A DNA stretch of 64,000 bases from Lithospermum erythrorhizon (taxonomy: Eukaryota; Streptophyta; Magnoliopsida; Boraginales; Boraginaceae), in NCBI GenBank assembly GCA_019722365.1, contig JADFUC010000090.1:372001-436000 (forward strand), in the 5' to 3' direction. This document shows positions 13,601-25,476 of the stretch, piece after piece. Position numbers and translations under genes: made by a program. Numbering within the stretch: position 1 is the first letter of the stretch; the number at the start of each line of letters is the position of its first letter. The notes below the pieces were generated by a model, which was not told the DNA's origin, did no database searches, and saw nothing but the letters and a program-made list of their open reading frames with translations.

Positions 13601-13951
13601 TCCATATTATTTTATAACGAAATTCTTAGTCACTATAAAATATGCGGATAAATTTTTGGATTGGCGTAATAATATGTAATAATTTAAAAATCAAATCAAT
13701 AAACTAAATCGTACTAAAGATCATAAACTCGACCAAAAAATATTCATAGGAATCAAGCCATTAATAACGATCTCTCCTGCTCCACCACCAAGTTGTCCTT
13801 GCCAACCATTATTTCAACCATTCTTGATTTGCTACCCATCCCCCCCTCTGTCCTGCCTCTGATTTGCTGGTTTGAGATTTTCCAGCTTCTTAAACTACCA
13901 ATAGGGAAGTGCCAAGATCTTGAATCTTATTTAATTTGCTGAATTAAGTAA

Positions 13952-16900
13952 ATGGAGTCAATTATAGCTCGTGCTCTAGAGTATACTTTAAAGTATTGGT
14001 TGAAATCATTTTCTAGAGATCAGTTCAAGTTGCAGGGCAGAACTGTGCAGCTTTCCAATTTGGGTACTTCAAACTTCACTTCTTTTTTGGTATTTTGTAT
14101 TAATTTTGTTGATTTTGTGTAATGTGAGTTTGATTAGTTTGAGCATTTTGATCTCCAATTTGGGTACTTGAAAGTTGACTTCTTTTTGGTATTTGACTTG
14201 AACTTTGTTGGTTTTGTTTAATGTGAGCTTCATTAGTTTGAGCATTTTGATTTTGAATTTGGGTACTTGAAAGTTGACTTCTTTTTTGGTATTTTACATG
14301 AATTTTGTTGGTTTTGTGTAATGTGAGGTTGATTAGTTTGAGCATTTTGATTTTGCAGATATAAATGGTGATGCTTTACATGCTAGCATTGGATTGCCTC
14401 CAGCAATTAATGTTACTACTGCTAAAGTTGGAAAATTGGAGATTATTGTAAGTGGAGTTTTTGTTTTTAGTAGTGATTATTTATTTGGACTGTATTCATT
14501 GCTACATTTTGGAAAATTTGAGAAAAATCTGATCTTTATCTATTAGTTGATATATTAATTGTACAATTTGAGTTAGTATTGAGAATACTTTCATTTGCAA
14601 TTTGAAGAAAAAGAAGAGAAAAATCTGATCTTTAGCCATTAGTTAATATATTAATTGTATAATTTGAGCTGGAATTGAGAATATTTTCACTTGCAATTTG
14701 AGAAATAGTGTTGAGGTGAAGTTATGTTTTTTATGTGGATTTGAATTGAGAGTTTGATGATTCCATTTTGATGAAGCTTCCCTTTTTGAGCAATGTACAA
14801 GTGGATCCAATAGTTGTGCAAATCGATAGGTTAGATCTTGTTCTGGAAGAGAACAACGACGTTGATGCATCTATGAGCTCGAGCAGGTAATATGGAGAAC
14901 CTTGAATGTCATTGATCTTCTGAGTGTTAAGATTCTCACTTTGGATTTTTCGATGTCGATTGCAGTCAGAAGTCTGACACTGCTAAGAGCAGTGGATATG
15001 GATTTGCTGATAAGATTAGTTTTTTAGATCTTACAGATCAGTAACCTATTATTTTATACTTATGTTTTCTGGATTGATATAAATCTGCAAAGAAGAAGGA
15101 AGGTAATAATAAATTGACCACGTTTAGTTGTTTCTTGAAGTGAGCTTGAGTTTTGTCATAACAACATGAGTATTTAGTCAACATAAAGAATGGAATTATC
15201 ACCTGATAAAAGCTGTCGCATGTCCGGAATGGATGCATATCATATCGATTTATATGATCTAATACTATGAGTAATTGAAAGGCATAGGCACAAGGGAATT
15301 TGAGGTTAATTTTCATTCAAAATCTCCTCCCTCAGGTGGAGATGTCATCGAGTATTCTTTCTCCATAACAACAGTAGTGAAAATGGTCCATCACACTACT
15401 TTAACTAAGACCGCAAACTATTATCACCAACCCCAAAGTGTTAATGTGTTTAGATTTAGTTACCGGTACTTTTTCATTCTGGTAAAATCTTTCAAATGTT
15501 GACCATATATAGTGGTTAGATTGCAGACGGAATGACGCTACAAGTACGTACAGTAAATCTTTTGCTTGAAACCCATGGTGGTATGAGGCACAAAGGAGGA
15601 GCAAGTTGGTAATTTCATTTGCTACATGATAAGTATGCTTGTTTTTTTGTCTGTTCCTTGCCTAGTCAATATCACATTGCAGTATGTTGGACTGTGAAAA
15701 AGAGGTTCTGTTAGGCTTGTACTCTTGTATAATTTACATCTGTCAATTACCCCAGTTGCTTAACAAATGTTATGTGGTTTCATATTTTGCGAGGAACTTG
15801 CTCTTTAGGAAGGATGTGAATGTACAGCTTCTGTTTAAAGCCTTCAATTAAGTATTAACTAGTTAAAGGGCCAGCAATCTGTGGTCGTTTTCTTAGTTCT
15901 TTTTTAATATTCACTAATAACAGTAGTGCTTCAATATTTTAACTCTTCATGATTAGTTGTGGAGTTATAGAAGAGGCCACCTCTGTTACTGTCTGGAGTA
16001 GTTTCTTCATCTTATTCTCTTATAGGAAATATCAATTGATGCATCTTATTCTCAAGAATCCAATCTAAGACTATGTAAATGCCTATTGGAGTTAAGACAT
16101 GATGCAGACCTTTTTTTTTATCAAGAAAAACATAAACAAAGAATAAGGTGTTAATTCGTCATATGGCTTGAAACAGTAATGACATTGCTCTTTGGTGCAT
16201 GCTGTCTTTCTGCATCTTATTTTATCTTGCCTCCATCAGGGCGCCTCCAATGGCATCAATTACTATACACAACCTTCAGCTGTATACTACAAATGAAAAC
16301 TGGCAGGTAATCTTTTCAATATTATTATGCCCAAGGTTTCCCTTCAGGTTTATGCAGATTCAATTTTCTCACACGAGGAATCTATCCTGGCAGGTGGTTG
16401 ATCTTAAAGAAGCAAGAGACTTCTCCAATGACAAGAAGTTCATCTTTGTGTTCAAAGTAAATAATTACACTTAAAATAGAAACATAATCTTCCGTTGTGC
16501 TTCTCTATGTTTCTATTTGTTAATTGTTATATACTTCTATGTGAATAATTCATCCATTGCATTCTACTTTTATTCAACACAACTTCCTTTACTTCTTAAT
16601 TAGTTCAACCTTTCCTGTATGACATACACAGTTGCTGAATATATTTATTCTGATATAGCATCTCTTATTTTTCTCTTGTCCAGAAACTTGAATGGGAATC
16701 TCTATCCATTGATCTCCTCCCTCATCCTGATATGTTTACTGATGCCAACTTTGATGGGTCAGCAAAGGGATCTTCTAATAAAGATGAAGATGGAGCCAAA
16801 CGAGTATTTTTTGGCGGGGAGCGGTTCATTGAGGGAATATCTGGAGAGGCTCATGTAATCAAATTTTTGTAATACCTCACAAACTCAATATATATTGTTG

Positions 16901-19900
16901 TCAGTTCTCAGGCCTTCTAATATTGCACATTTGGTCAGATTACGATACAAAGAACAGAACTGAATAGTCCTTTGGGACTCGAGGTTCAATTGCATATTAC
17001 AGAAGCTGTTTGCCCTTCTATAAGTGAACCAGGCAAGTGATTGTTTATTCGGCTGTATTATGCATTCTTGTGTACTTTCCTGTTTGAAAAATATTCAATT
17101 CTGTGCTTCCATTATATGTATGTATTGGCAGGATTACGAGCCCTTCTTCGATTCTTGACGGGATTATATGTTTGTTTAAACAGAGGAGATGTGAATCCAA
17201 ATAACCAGCAGGTATTGTTCCATTGTTCTGCTTGTAAGGTTATATACATGATAAGTGACCTGATGCTGACTGATTGGCCCTTGACTAGAATTTCAGTTTG
17301 TATGTGCACTCTATTTTCAAGTAAAAGTGAAAAATTTCCTCTCAATTCTGTCTTAGCAGAGTTCCACAGAAGCAGCAGGACGTTCCTTGGTCTCTATTAT
17401 TGTGGATCACATATTTGTATGTATCAAAGATACTGGTCAGACTTCTGTTCTTTTTCCCGAGTTCTTTGAAAAGTGACTTCTCATTATTAGACCTCATACT
17501 TTATATCAGCTGCTATAGAACGAAGGAATTGTGTAACACTTCTATTGTATCCATAATTTTCTTTACTAACTGAATATGAAGTTAACATTTCGGTTGATAT
17601 CCATCTAAGGTTTCAGATGTAATATAAATGTAATCTGCTGTATATTTCTTATGCATTAACCATCTATGTGATTCTCAACTAATGATTTATTCGTGTCTTT
17701 TCCAGAGTTTCAACTTCAGCTGCAAATGCAATCACTATTATTTTCCAGGGTAAAATTCCAGGCTCTCATACATGATTGAGAGTCTTTAAATTGTTGTCCG
17801 ACTTCCACAATTCGACCTTCCTTTCTTTTACTTTGAAGATTTAATTTGATATGATAACCTGGGACCTCTGTGAAAGTATATTTTTCATGCAGACTAGCGT
17901 CTCTGATGGAGAAAAGGCCAAGCACCTGACTTGCATTATGATAAGTAGTCTAATTTTGTGGTTAGTTTCTTCTTTAATTATGTCATAATGACTGGTCTGG
18001 AATTTGATACTTTCTCCTGATTTTATTTGTCTCAATCTTAGATTTTCATAAGTTGAAATCTTTTGGGTGTAAAATAGTTCAATCTGGCCTATCATTCGTT
18101 CGTCTGCAATTTAGATAGATTATCGTAGTCTTGAGACCCTGTACCACATCCCTTCTTAAGATTTCAACCTTTGAGAAAGCTGTTCTTTCTCTTGCCTCAG
18201 TCTAACTTATACTAGTTATTGGAATAGACAAGTTTGTTGAACTATATTCTTTCCTGTCACGGTTGCAAATGACTAAATGACCCAAGTGTTTAGTTTAATA
18301 AAGTAAATCAACATTTTCCTACTTCTACATAGTAAATCGTGAAAACATGCAGGGATACATTTTCACGCCCTCCTTGCACCTTAGTGCAGCCAATGATGTA
18401 TACTGCATCAGAAGATATCTTGTCTGTTCCTGAATTTGGTATGTTGTAGTTTCCCATGTTTGACATGGAGTTCTCCCTTCATTTTGATGATGTATTGGCA
18501 GGCTTATGACTTAGTTTAATTTATATGATCTGTTGGTTGAACAGCTGATAACTTCTGTCCTCCAATTTATCCTCTGGGAGATCAGGACTGGAAACCAAAT
18601 TGTGGCGTTCCCCTATTTTGTCTCCATTCTCTTCAGCTCAAGCCTTCCCCTGCACCACCTATGCTTGCTTCTCAGTCGGTGATCGAGTGTCAGCCACTTA
18701 TAGTAACAATCTCTCTTTCATTGGAGAACTCTGAAAATGTCTGTTTATGTTACTGCTAACGTTTCTCTCCTGTTGTCACGTTTTCTCAGATTCATCTTCA
18801 AGAAGAATCCTGTCTAAGGATAGCTTCTTTTCTAGCAGATGGCATTGTTGTAAATCCTGAAGCTGTTTTACCAGAATTTTCCATCAATACTCTGACATTT
18901 AATCTCAAAGGATTAGATGCCACTGTACCCCTGGAAGTTGGAATCCCCAAAAGTAGAGTTATTGGTGGAAAAGCTACTTCAAAGAATTCCTTTGTTGGGG
19001 CAAGGCTTCTTGTCGAACAACTATTCTATCATGAATCACCTGTTCTTAGTCTCAGGCTGCTCAACCTTGAGAAAGATCCTGCATGCTTCTCTTTTTGGGA
19101 AGGCCAGCCTGTAGATTCTAGCCAGAAAAAATTGAAGGCTGGAGCTGCACTGGTCAGCATATCTCTGGAAACTTCTCAGGACTCAACCGAAATCCCAAGT
19201 TCTCGGCTGTCAGGATTTGGGAGATGTGTTGATCTGAAAGACTTCTGTTTGGAGGTGGCAATGGCTACCGCTACTGGAACCCCTTTAAAAGACATACCAC
19301 CTCCAGGTGGTATTGTAAGGATCGGAGTTGCATTTCAGCAGTTTCTGTCCAATACCTCAGTTGAACAGTTATTCCCCATTCTGGATCTCTATGCATATTT
19401 TGGCAAGGTCAGTGAAAAAATTTCTGTCATTGGCAATAACAATCCTCTAAAAGAATATAGAGATGAAGGATCAAGCAGGTCACTTATGGATAAGGCTCCT
19501 GGTGATACTGCCGTGAGTCTGGCAGTGAAGCATATTAAGTTAAGATTTTTAGAATCTTGTTCTGAGGATGACATTCAAGGAGTGCCTCTGGTTCAATTTG
19601 TTGGAAAGGATCTCTTCACCAAAGTTACTCATAGAACATTAGGAGGTGCTATGGCCATTTCGTCTAATCTAAGGTGGGAAAGCATTGAAGTGGACTGTGC
19701 AGACACCTGTAGTAACTTGCCTGAAAATAATGGACACAATCAATTAAGATCTGTCTTATGGGTGCAAAATAAAGGGATCTCTTCATCGCATGATAATTCG
19801 ACCTCGGGTCCATTTTTGGAAATTAATTTGGTCCATGTGATTCCGTATAATGCCCAAGATATGGCATGTCATAGTTTAAGTGTGTCGGCATGCATTACTG

Positions 19901-21738
19901 GCTTACGGCTTGGAGGAGGTATGAATTATTCTGAAGCTTTGCTTCATAGATTTGGAATCCTTGGCCCTGATGGTGGTCCAGGGGAGGGTCTTACGAAAGG
20001 TTTAGAGCATTTATCAGCTGGACCCCTATCAAAACTGCTCAAGGCATCACCTACAATTATGGGTAAGATTAAAGGGAGTATGAAATTTAGTTTTATTTCT
20101 AAGTTATATTTATTTCTCTCGTTTATCATTTTCTAAAATGCTAGTCTATTCTTCCTTTATAATTGTCATTTTTATCAGATAAAATCCTAGAAGACGAGGA
20201 AAACAATAGTAATCTCAAGCTGGGGACACCAGATGATCTAGATGTATCTATAGAGTTGAATGATTGGTTATTTGCTTTAGAAGGTGAGCAAGAAGTGGTC
20301 CAAAATTGGTGGTTTGGCAAGCCTGAAGATGCAGAAAGAGAGGAGAGGTCCTGGCACACAACTTTTAGGAGTGTGTGTGTCAAAACTAAAGGCGGCCCAA
20401 ATAATTTGCAATATGGTGGTGAAGTGAAGTCGCACCAAAGTAAAAAATATCCGGTTGACATGATTACTGTAAAGATCTATCCTTTCCTTTGTGCGGTCTC
20501 CTCTAGCAGAAATTTCCACCATTAAGAAACAAAATATCTGCGCTAAGTGTTTCTGTCTACCTCTATTGTGTCTTACATTTTTGTTTCCTCATATTACCTA
20601 TGCATTTTTGTTGACACCATTAAGAATCAAAAGTCAGAAGGAAGTTTCTAAGTTATATACCTATTCATTTGATCTTCAAAAGTCAGTTTCCATATTACCA
20701 ATGTATATCTCGGATCTATGGTGGGGGTTGTAAACCTGGTTGTCAGACACAGGATAGTGAACTAAAAATTAGTAGAGTTATTTCATGAGATATTGTTGCT
20801 ATGCCTTAACTAAAGTAATTTTTATTTGAAAATTTCATAGGTTGGTGTGGTAGGCTTGCAGATCTTGAAGCCTCTTGCAGGAAAAAGCTTCATACCGGAT
20901 GGCATGCTGGAAAATGGAGTAAATTTTGATGTTGATATAGTTACATCAGAACACGAGTTGGATGATGGGATGCCAAAATGGGTAGTAGAAAATATGAAAT
21001 TCTCTGTGAAAGAACCGGTATGGTATACGACTATCTATTACTTTTAGTGTTGGTTGAATGTTGTTGAGGTGTTCATTGATTAATTTTGATAGATCGAGGC
21101 TGTTGTAACAAAGGACGAGCTTGAATATCTTACTATCTTATGCAAATCTGAAGTTGACTCTTTGGGTAGAATAACCGCTGGAGTCTTGCGTTTGCTTAAA
21201 CTTGAAAGCTCCATTGGCCCTCAGGCACTTGGTCAACTGAGTAACTTAGGTAATTTCATGTAGCTTATTCACTTCAAATCTTATTTTTTAATATGATTTG
21301 TAAGCTGTTACAAACAACCTACAATAGCCACAGTGGTTCGGCACTTCGGCCATCACTGGGACCCAAATAACACGAGCTTCATACACAAGGTTATCATTTG
21401 TATTACTTAAAAAGAAATGAAATAAACTTCGTGCAGGAAGTGAAGGCTTTGACAAAATATTCTCCCCTCAAACTCTCAGCAGAGGTAGTAGTGTCAACAG
21501 TATATTGACAAGTACAGCCTCAAGTGCCATAGAAAGTGGCCGGAATTCTTGTCTCGAGTATACTATGACTTCACTTGAGGAAGTAATGTTGGAAGCACAA
21601 GCCAAGTGTGCTGCTCTTTCTGCAGGTCTGGGCACGTCGACAACTTCCCCGGGCCACCTTGATGATCATGTTAAAGATCTTAGGCAAAAACTTGCAAGTA
21701 TGCAGAAACTATTGCAGCACTTGAGGTCTCAAATATAG
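13952..21738 (+). CDS. Chorein_N bridge-like lipid transfer protein (SHIP164/UHRF1BP1 family)
   Basis: Twenty exons: 13952-14063, 14359-14447, 14777-14886, 14966-15018, 15527-15608, 16240-16306, 16394-16456, 16684-16854, 16939-17032, 17132-17211, 17360-17435, 17706-17749, 17893-17960, 18353-18438, 18545-18702, 18790-20062, 20179-20468, 20841-21017, 21093-21249, 21437-21738. They sum to 3552 bases, an exact 1183-residue frame. The N terminus is a typical chorein module: ALEYTLKYWLKSFSRDQFKL, then LSNLDINGDALHASIGLPPA, then KVGKLEIILPFLSNVQVDPI. The last 25 residues (DDHVKDLRQKL onward) form a coiled coil. Family knowledge: these rod-shaped proteins carry lipids along a hydrophobic groove at membrane contact sites; SHIP164 acts on endosomal membranes. 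The plant protein is shorter than animal BLTP3 and its cargo is not known to me. Intron 9 uses a GC donor (17033), and the donor of exon 4 is weak. Confidence 0.88.
14056..14357 (+). repeat. Threefold ~100-bp tandem repeat spanning the exon-1 splice donor
   Basis: Copies begin AATTTGGGTACTT at 14057, 14157 and 14256, giving periods of 100 and 99 bp. Each copy continues through TGACTTCTTTTTTGGTATTT, GTTGGTTTTGTGTAATGTGAG and TTTGAGCATTTTGAT. Copy 1 starts inside exon 1, so the donor (GG|GTAC) is present three times. The third copy ends just before the exon-2 acceptor (TTTTGCAG, 14351-14358). Confidence 0.9.
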
Positions 21739-22413
21739 TGGCCCTTTTTTGCAGTTCATTTTTTATCTACAGTATATAGAATGCCTGTTTGTTCCGTGTA
21801 CTATACAAACCATATCTATTGAAGTATTAGTCTATTCGATGTAAAGTAACTGGACTTCGAGTGGTTCTGTGTATAGTTGGCACCAGATGGAAATTTTGTT
21901 CTACAACAGACCTATACGCTTGATGTATGGAGGCAATAGTTTTTTACGAAGTAATGTTGGTTGATGAATCAAAGACATTGGGGCATGCTAATTAATGTTA
22001 ACGAATGTTCATTGAGGAACTAAAGACAGATTCTTGAATGAAAGTTTCCAACTATGGTTTTTGTATCTTCCTCTCGACTTTGGCAAATTGCAGGCAAGAC
22101 ATTCTTGCTGTTTGGCAAATTGCAGGCAAGTCATTCTTGCTGTTAGTTCATTTTAAGTTACAATTGTAGCATACATGCAATATAAGATGACTGCTTTCAT
22201 TTTTTATTATCCTCTAAGCAGAAGAAATCTGAAGTGCAAGAAAATGTGTCTGATATTATCTGGAAAATTTACACAATTTACCCCAAAAAAGAAAAGAGTT
22301 CTGACAAAAAGAATCTATAGTTGAATCAGTTACAAAATGTTTCACTAGAAAGATTCTATGCTTCACTGCTACCAGGTTTTTTAACCGATGTTTCAATCAT
22401 CGACCTCTATTAG
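21739..22413. other. Convergent intergenic region with a 32-bp tandem repeat
   Basis: This holds the 3' UTR of the lipid-transfer gene and that of the first NHL gene. At 22,079-22,142 a 32-bp unit (TTTGGCAAATTGCAGGCAAG followed by ACATTCTTGCTG) occurs twice with one mismatch. No other feature is visible. Confidence 0.7.
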
Positions 22414-23034
22414 TTAAAACATCAAATCCTTGAAATATAAAATGACCAAAAACCCTGCCACCGGACACCACCACCTCGGTCGTGGAACACCACCATCGGA
22501 ACGTTTTCCGGTATCATCAACAGTAACATTAGCCTCAAACCTCCAATGATGTTTCTTAGTATACCAAAACATGATCTTAAACTTAACCTTAGTACTCAAA
22601 CTCACACCAAACACCGCAGATGTATTCTTGGCCGCGTCCTCAGCCTCGTCCCAAGGCACCCCAAAAGCCTCCACAGTTTCTTGCTTATGAGCTTTCCCGC
22701 TATGCCCTTGTTTGAACCCTTTCATGATCTTATTACCAACTGTTTGACTATTGTTTTTGCTGTAGTAAAGCAGTGTGAGATTGAGGTCATCATAACGAAC
22801 ACTTTTGTCCTTCATTACATTCTTGAATTTGAGGTTTAAGGTGATGTTGTGATTGGTTAAGGTGGAGTTTGCAGTTTGGTTGAGAGCTGGGATGTAGATA
22901 TCTTGGAGGGAACATTTGGGGTTTGAAGTTCGAAGACTTAGCCATATGAAGAAAGCCGTGAGGCCTGAAGTGAAGATGAAGGTGCAGCAACATCTACAAC
23001 ATCCACAGGCTGCTGATCCACACAAATCTGACAT
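22414..23034 (-). CDS. NDR1/HIN1-like (NHL) membrane protein, LEA_2 domain
   Basis: A single-exon gene of 206 residues. The N terminus is Cys-rich (CGSAACGCCRCCC), as in many NHL proteins, followed by one membrane segment at about residues 17-33 (FIFTSGLTAFFIWLSL). The rest is a LEA_2-type beta-sandwich with several N-glycosylation sequons (NQTANSTLTNHN) and the family pattern NLKFKN...LTLLYY. The C terminus is hydrophobic (WWCPVAGFLVILYF), so it may have a second membrane or GPI-like anchor as in NDR1. Family knowledge: NHL proteins sit in the plasma membrane and several act in pathogen response. Its neighbour at 23,899-24,519 is a paralogue in the same orientation; the two differ greatly, so the duplication is old. 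Confidence 0.88.
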   Translation of the reverse strand: MSDLCGSAACGCCRCCCTFIFTSGLTAFFIWLSLRTSNPKCSLQDIYIPALNQTANSTLTNHNITLNLKFKNVMKDKSVRYDDLNLTLLYYSKNNSQTVGNKIMKGFKQGHSGKAHKQETVEAFGVPWDEAEDAAKNTSAVFGVSLSTKVKFKIMFWYTKKHHWRFEANVTVDDTGKRSDGGVPRPRWWCPVAGFLVILYFKDLMF

Positions 23035-23898
23035 GCTTTTTGGGATATTATAATGGAGGTAGAGGGTAGGGGGTAGAGGGAGAACAAGAGAATGGACACT
23101 GTGGAAGAAGTGGTCATGTACAGAGGAAATTATTGCATCTAGTAGGTGGGTTTTGAGCTTTTTGAAAAGTCTTCATTTGTTAATTGTCCACAAGCAACTG
23201 ATGCAGACTGAAAAAAAAAGTGATGCTAGTTCCAGAGCCGGTTCGATCGGTACCGGATAATCCGATATGATCGACTCTAGAGTGTCGATCAATATATATT
23301 ACTTGAATCCGACTCAATAATCAACATAGAAGATAATCAAGTCGGGTATTTCGGATAGGTATTTTTAATAAAATATCGAGCGGGTATTGTATCGATTTTA
23401 CTGACACTTTTACAACTAATCAACGAGCATACTCCAAATCAACCATACATATAAAAAAATACTATTGGAGAAGCACACTCTATAAAGCCCCCTATAAAGC
23501 CAATTTGCTTCCCCCTATAAAGCCAATTTGCTTTACAAGCAAGTTACTTGAGGGTGAAATTTCATGGAAATTAACAAGGTAATTTACCAATATTAAGGTG
23601 GAAAGTCATGTTACTTAATAATTTTCTTTCATCAATTTTTTCATTCATACTTAGTCCAATTCATTTTAATAAATACCTTTATTTTTATGTATCAAATTTT
23701 AATCATTAATTATTTTTTTAATTTTATTTTAATAAATAATTGATATTATTAGATTGATATCTAAAAATACCTTCATAATATTATTTTTTATAATTCTATA
23801 ATATAACTCAAATATTTGATACTTTCATAACGCCTTCGAAAACAAGAAAATGACAAAAGCTTCCATACAAACAAAGCGTTTACGAACATAAATGTCAC
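23035..23898. other. Spacer between the two NHL genes, with small repeats
   Basis: Upstream region of the first NHL gene. At 23,230-23,400 lies a patch with GGTTCGATCGGTACCGGATA and several GATCG/TCGA steps, which recalls hAT subterminal DNA but cannot be assigned. At 23,480-23,535 a 23-bp unit containing TATAAAGCCAATTTGCTT occurs twice, plus a partial third copy. The remainder is A/T-rich. Confidence 0.5.
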
Positions 23899-24519
23899 CT
23901 AAAACAGACATGCTATTACAATATACATGATGATTATAAATGCAATAATAAAAGATCGTAATATGGCACCTCTTTTATCACTAGTCCACTTCCCAGATTC
24001 ATCAACTCTAACTCTCTTCTCAAACTTCCAATTCCTTGAATATTTCGCAAAGTCTTTTTTAGATTCAACTTTAGCTACCAAATGTACAACAAATTTGGCA
24101 GATTTATTAAGCGTCGCCTTCTCTGCCTTCTCCCAATCTAATCCATAAGTCTCCACACTCCCCATTTTGTGCCTTGTTTTCCCAATCTCGACTTTGAATC
24201 CTTGTATAGTTGTATTCCCTATAGATTGACTAGCAATACTTTGATCATGGTAGAACAATGTGAGACTAATGTTGTTATAGTTATTCGAATATGGGTTTAT
24301 GAGGACATTGTGGAATCTAATCTTGACTGTAATGTTGTGGTTTGTGACATTGGCTAAAGAAGAAGGTGACGAAATGTTATTGTGAGTTGTGTTGAATGGT
24401 GGAATGATATTGAGATAGTCTAATGAACATTCGGGTTGGAGCCAGAGACATAGATAGAAGACTAGGATTAAGAAAGCAATTTTGATTATCAATTTTATCC
24501 AACAACTACCACTACACAT
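23899..24519 (-). CDS. NDR1/HIN1-like (NHL) membrane protein, second copy
   Basis: A single-exon gene, also 206 residues. One N-terminal membrane segment (about residues 8-27, WIKLIIKIAFLILVFYLCLW) is followed at once by the family's PECSLDYLNI. The LEA_2 core includes NVTNHNITVKIRFHNVL and LTLFYHD, with many N-glycosylation sequons. The C terminus is again hydrophobic (FIIAFIIIMYIVIACLF), consistent with a second anchor. It lacks the Cys cluster of its neighbour. A defence or membrane-signalling role is inferred from the family only. Confidence 0.87.
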   Translation of the reverse strand: MCSGSCWIKLIIKIAFLILVFYLCLWLQPECSLDYLNIIPPFNTTHNNISSPSSLANVTNHNITVKIRFHNVLINPYSNNYNNISLTLFYHDQSIASQSIGNTTIQGFKVEIGKTRHKMGSVETYGLDWEKAEKATLNKSAKFVVHLVAKVESKKDFAKYSRNWKFEKRVRVDESGKWTSDKRGAILRSFIIAFIIIMYIVIACLF

Positions 24520-24790
24520 TATTAATGTGACAAGAACCCAACAATATTATTTTGGGAAGAAGAGTATGTAGTATGTAGTGATAGAGAGCAAACGAATGAG
24601 AAATGACAGAACAAGAAAAATGTGTATGTCCTTTATATATAAGAGATGTGTGTTGATTGTTTATAAATTAATCTAAAATATACAAAAAGTAACACATAAA
24701 ATATAACAAATCCAACACCAACACAATGTATCTACATACAAAATTACAAAGTATTAGAATTTAGAAATGCATGTTTACATGGACGCGTTT

Positions 24791-25264
24791 TTATGTTCTT
24801 GCTTTCAAATGTGTAGTGGGAGATTCCGAACCAAAACAATAAAAAAGGAGTACAAGAGACCCGAGAATCCGGATCTCACCTTAACTAATGGTATTGGTGA
24901 GTTGACGAAGAAGACTTCAACAAATATATCACTTTGTTTTTTTAATCATTATTTTAACACTTCGCATTACGATTACGGAAAAAAGAAGTAAAAATCGCAT
25001 TAAAATGAATTTAAACAATATCACGCATTTCATTGCTTATTTCAAGAAAAGTACTAAAAAATACATTAAAAAATAATATAAAAAAACCATTTATTATACT
25101 AAAAATGACAATTATAAAAGAATGGAAGGAGTATTACTCTTCTTGCTTTTTAAATGACTACTCGAAGACTCCCAAGTCCAAACCCTAAAAAAAGACTAGT
25201 CCTATACTTGAGAATCGAGATCTCATCTAAGACATGAGGTATTGAGAAGTTACGTCACACATTG
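24791..25264 (+). repeat. Two diverged copies of a dispersed repeat
   Basis: Segments at about 24,791-24,921 and 25,138-25,264 align along their length. Both run from CTTGCTTT through GAATC(C)G(G/A)GATCTCA(C/T)CT to a GGTATTG(G)(T)GAG(T/A)AGTT block. They lie about 345 bp apart in the same orientation. Between them, GAATGGAAGGAGTA (25,121-25,134) looks like a single Stowaway end. Probably remains of a non-autonomous element. Confidence 0.5.
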
Positions 25265-25336
25265 GTTAACTAAAATCGTTCGAATGTATTAATAAGATAT
25301 TAGTCTACTTCACTCGTTATTATTCAATTGATTTAG

Positions 25337-25476
25337 GATAGAAGCACGTGAATTTTTAATATAGTATTAGTAATTTAGTATAGATACGAATTGTTAATAT
25401 AGTATAGAATCGGATGTATTAATAAGGTGTGGAAACCCTTGCTTGTTTTTATTAAGAATTCACGTGCTTCTATCTT
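25337..25476. repeat. 140-bp inverted-repeat element with CACGTG in each arm
   Basis: The left arm GATAGAAGCACGTGAATTTT (25,337 on) is matched by the reverse complement of the right arm, AATTCACGTGCTTCTATC (25,457-25,474). Pairing extends through TTAATA for about 24 of 25 bases. The 90-bp interior is A/T-rich. Both arms contain the palindrome CACGTG. Size and form suggest a small MITE; no clear target duplication was found. Confidence 0.75.

Larger units (their letters stand above)
8942..13951. other. Five-kilobase gene-free region
   Basis: AT-rich sequence between the divergent ATG18 and lipid-transfer genes; it must hold both promoters. Apart from the repeats listed separately I see only a more GC-rich patch at about 11,930-12,130, an isolated Stowaway-like end (CTTCATCCATTCCA) near 13,110, and long A/T tracts. 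The short open frames here have low-complexity translations and no family resemblance. Confidence 0.5.

Noticed and set aside
16199..17469. Several 80-140 codon frames within the lipid-transfer gene
   Set aside because: They are exons of the gene read through into introns, already covered by the spliced model.
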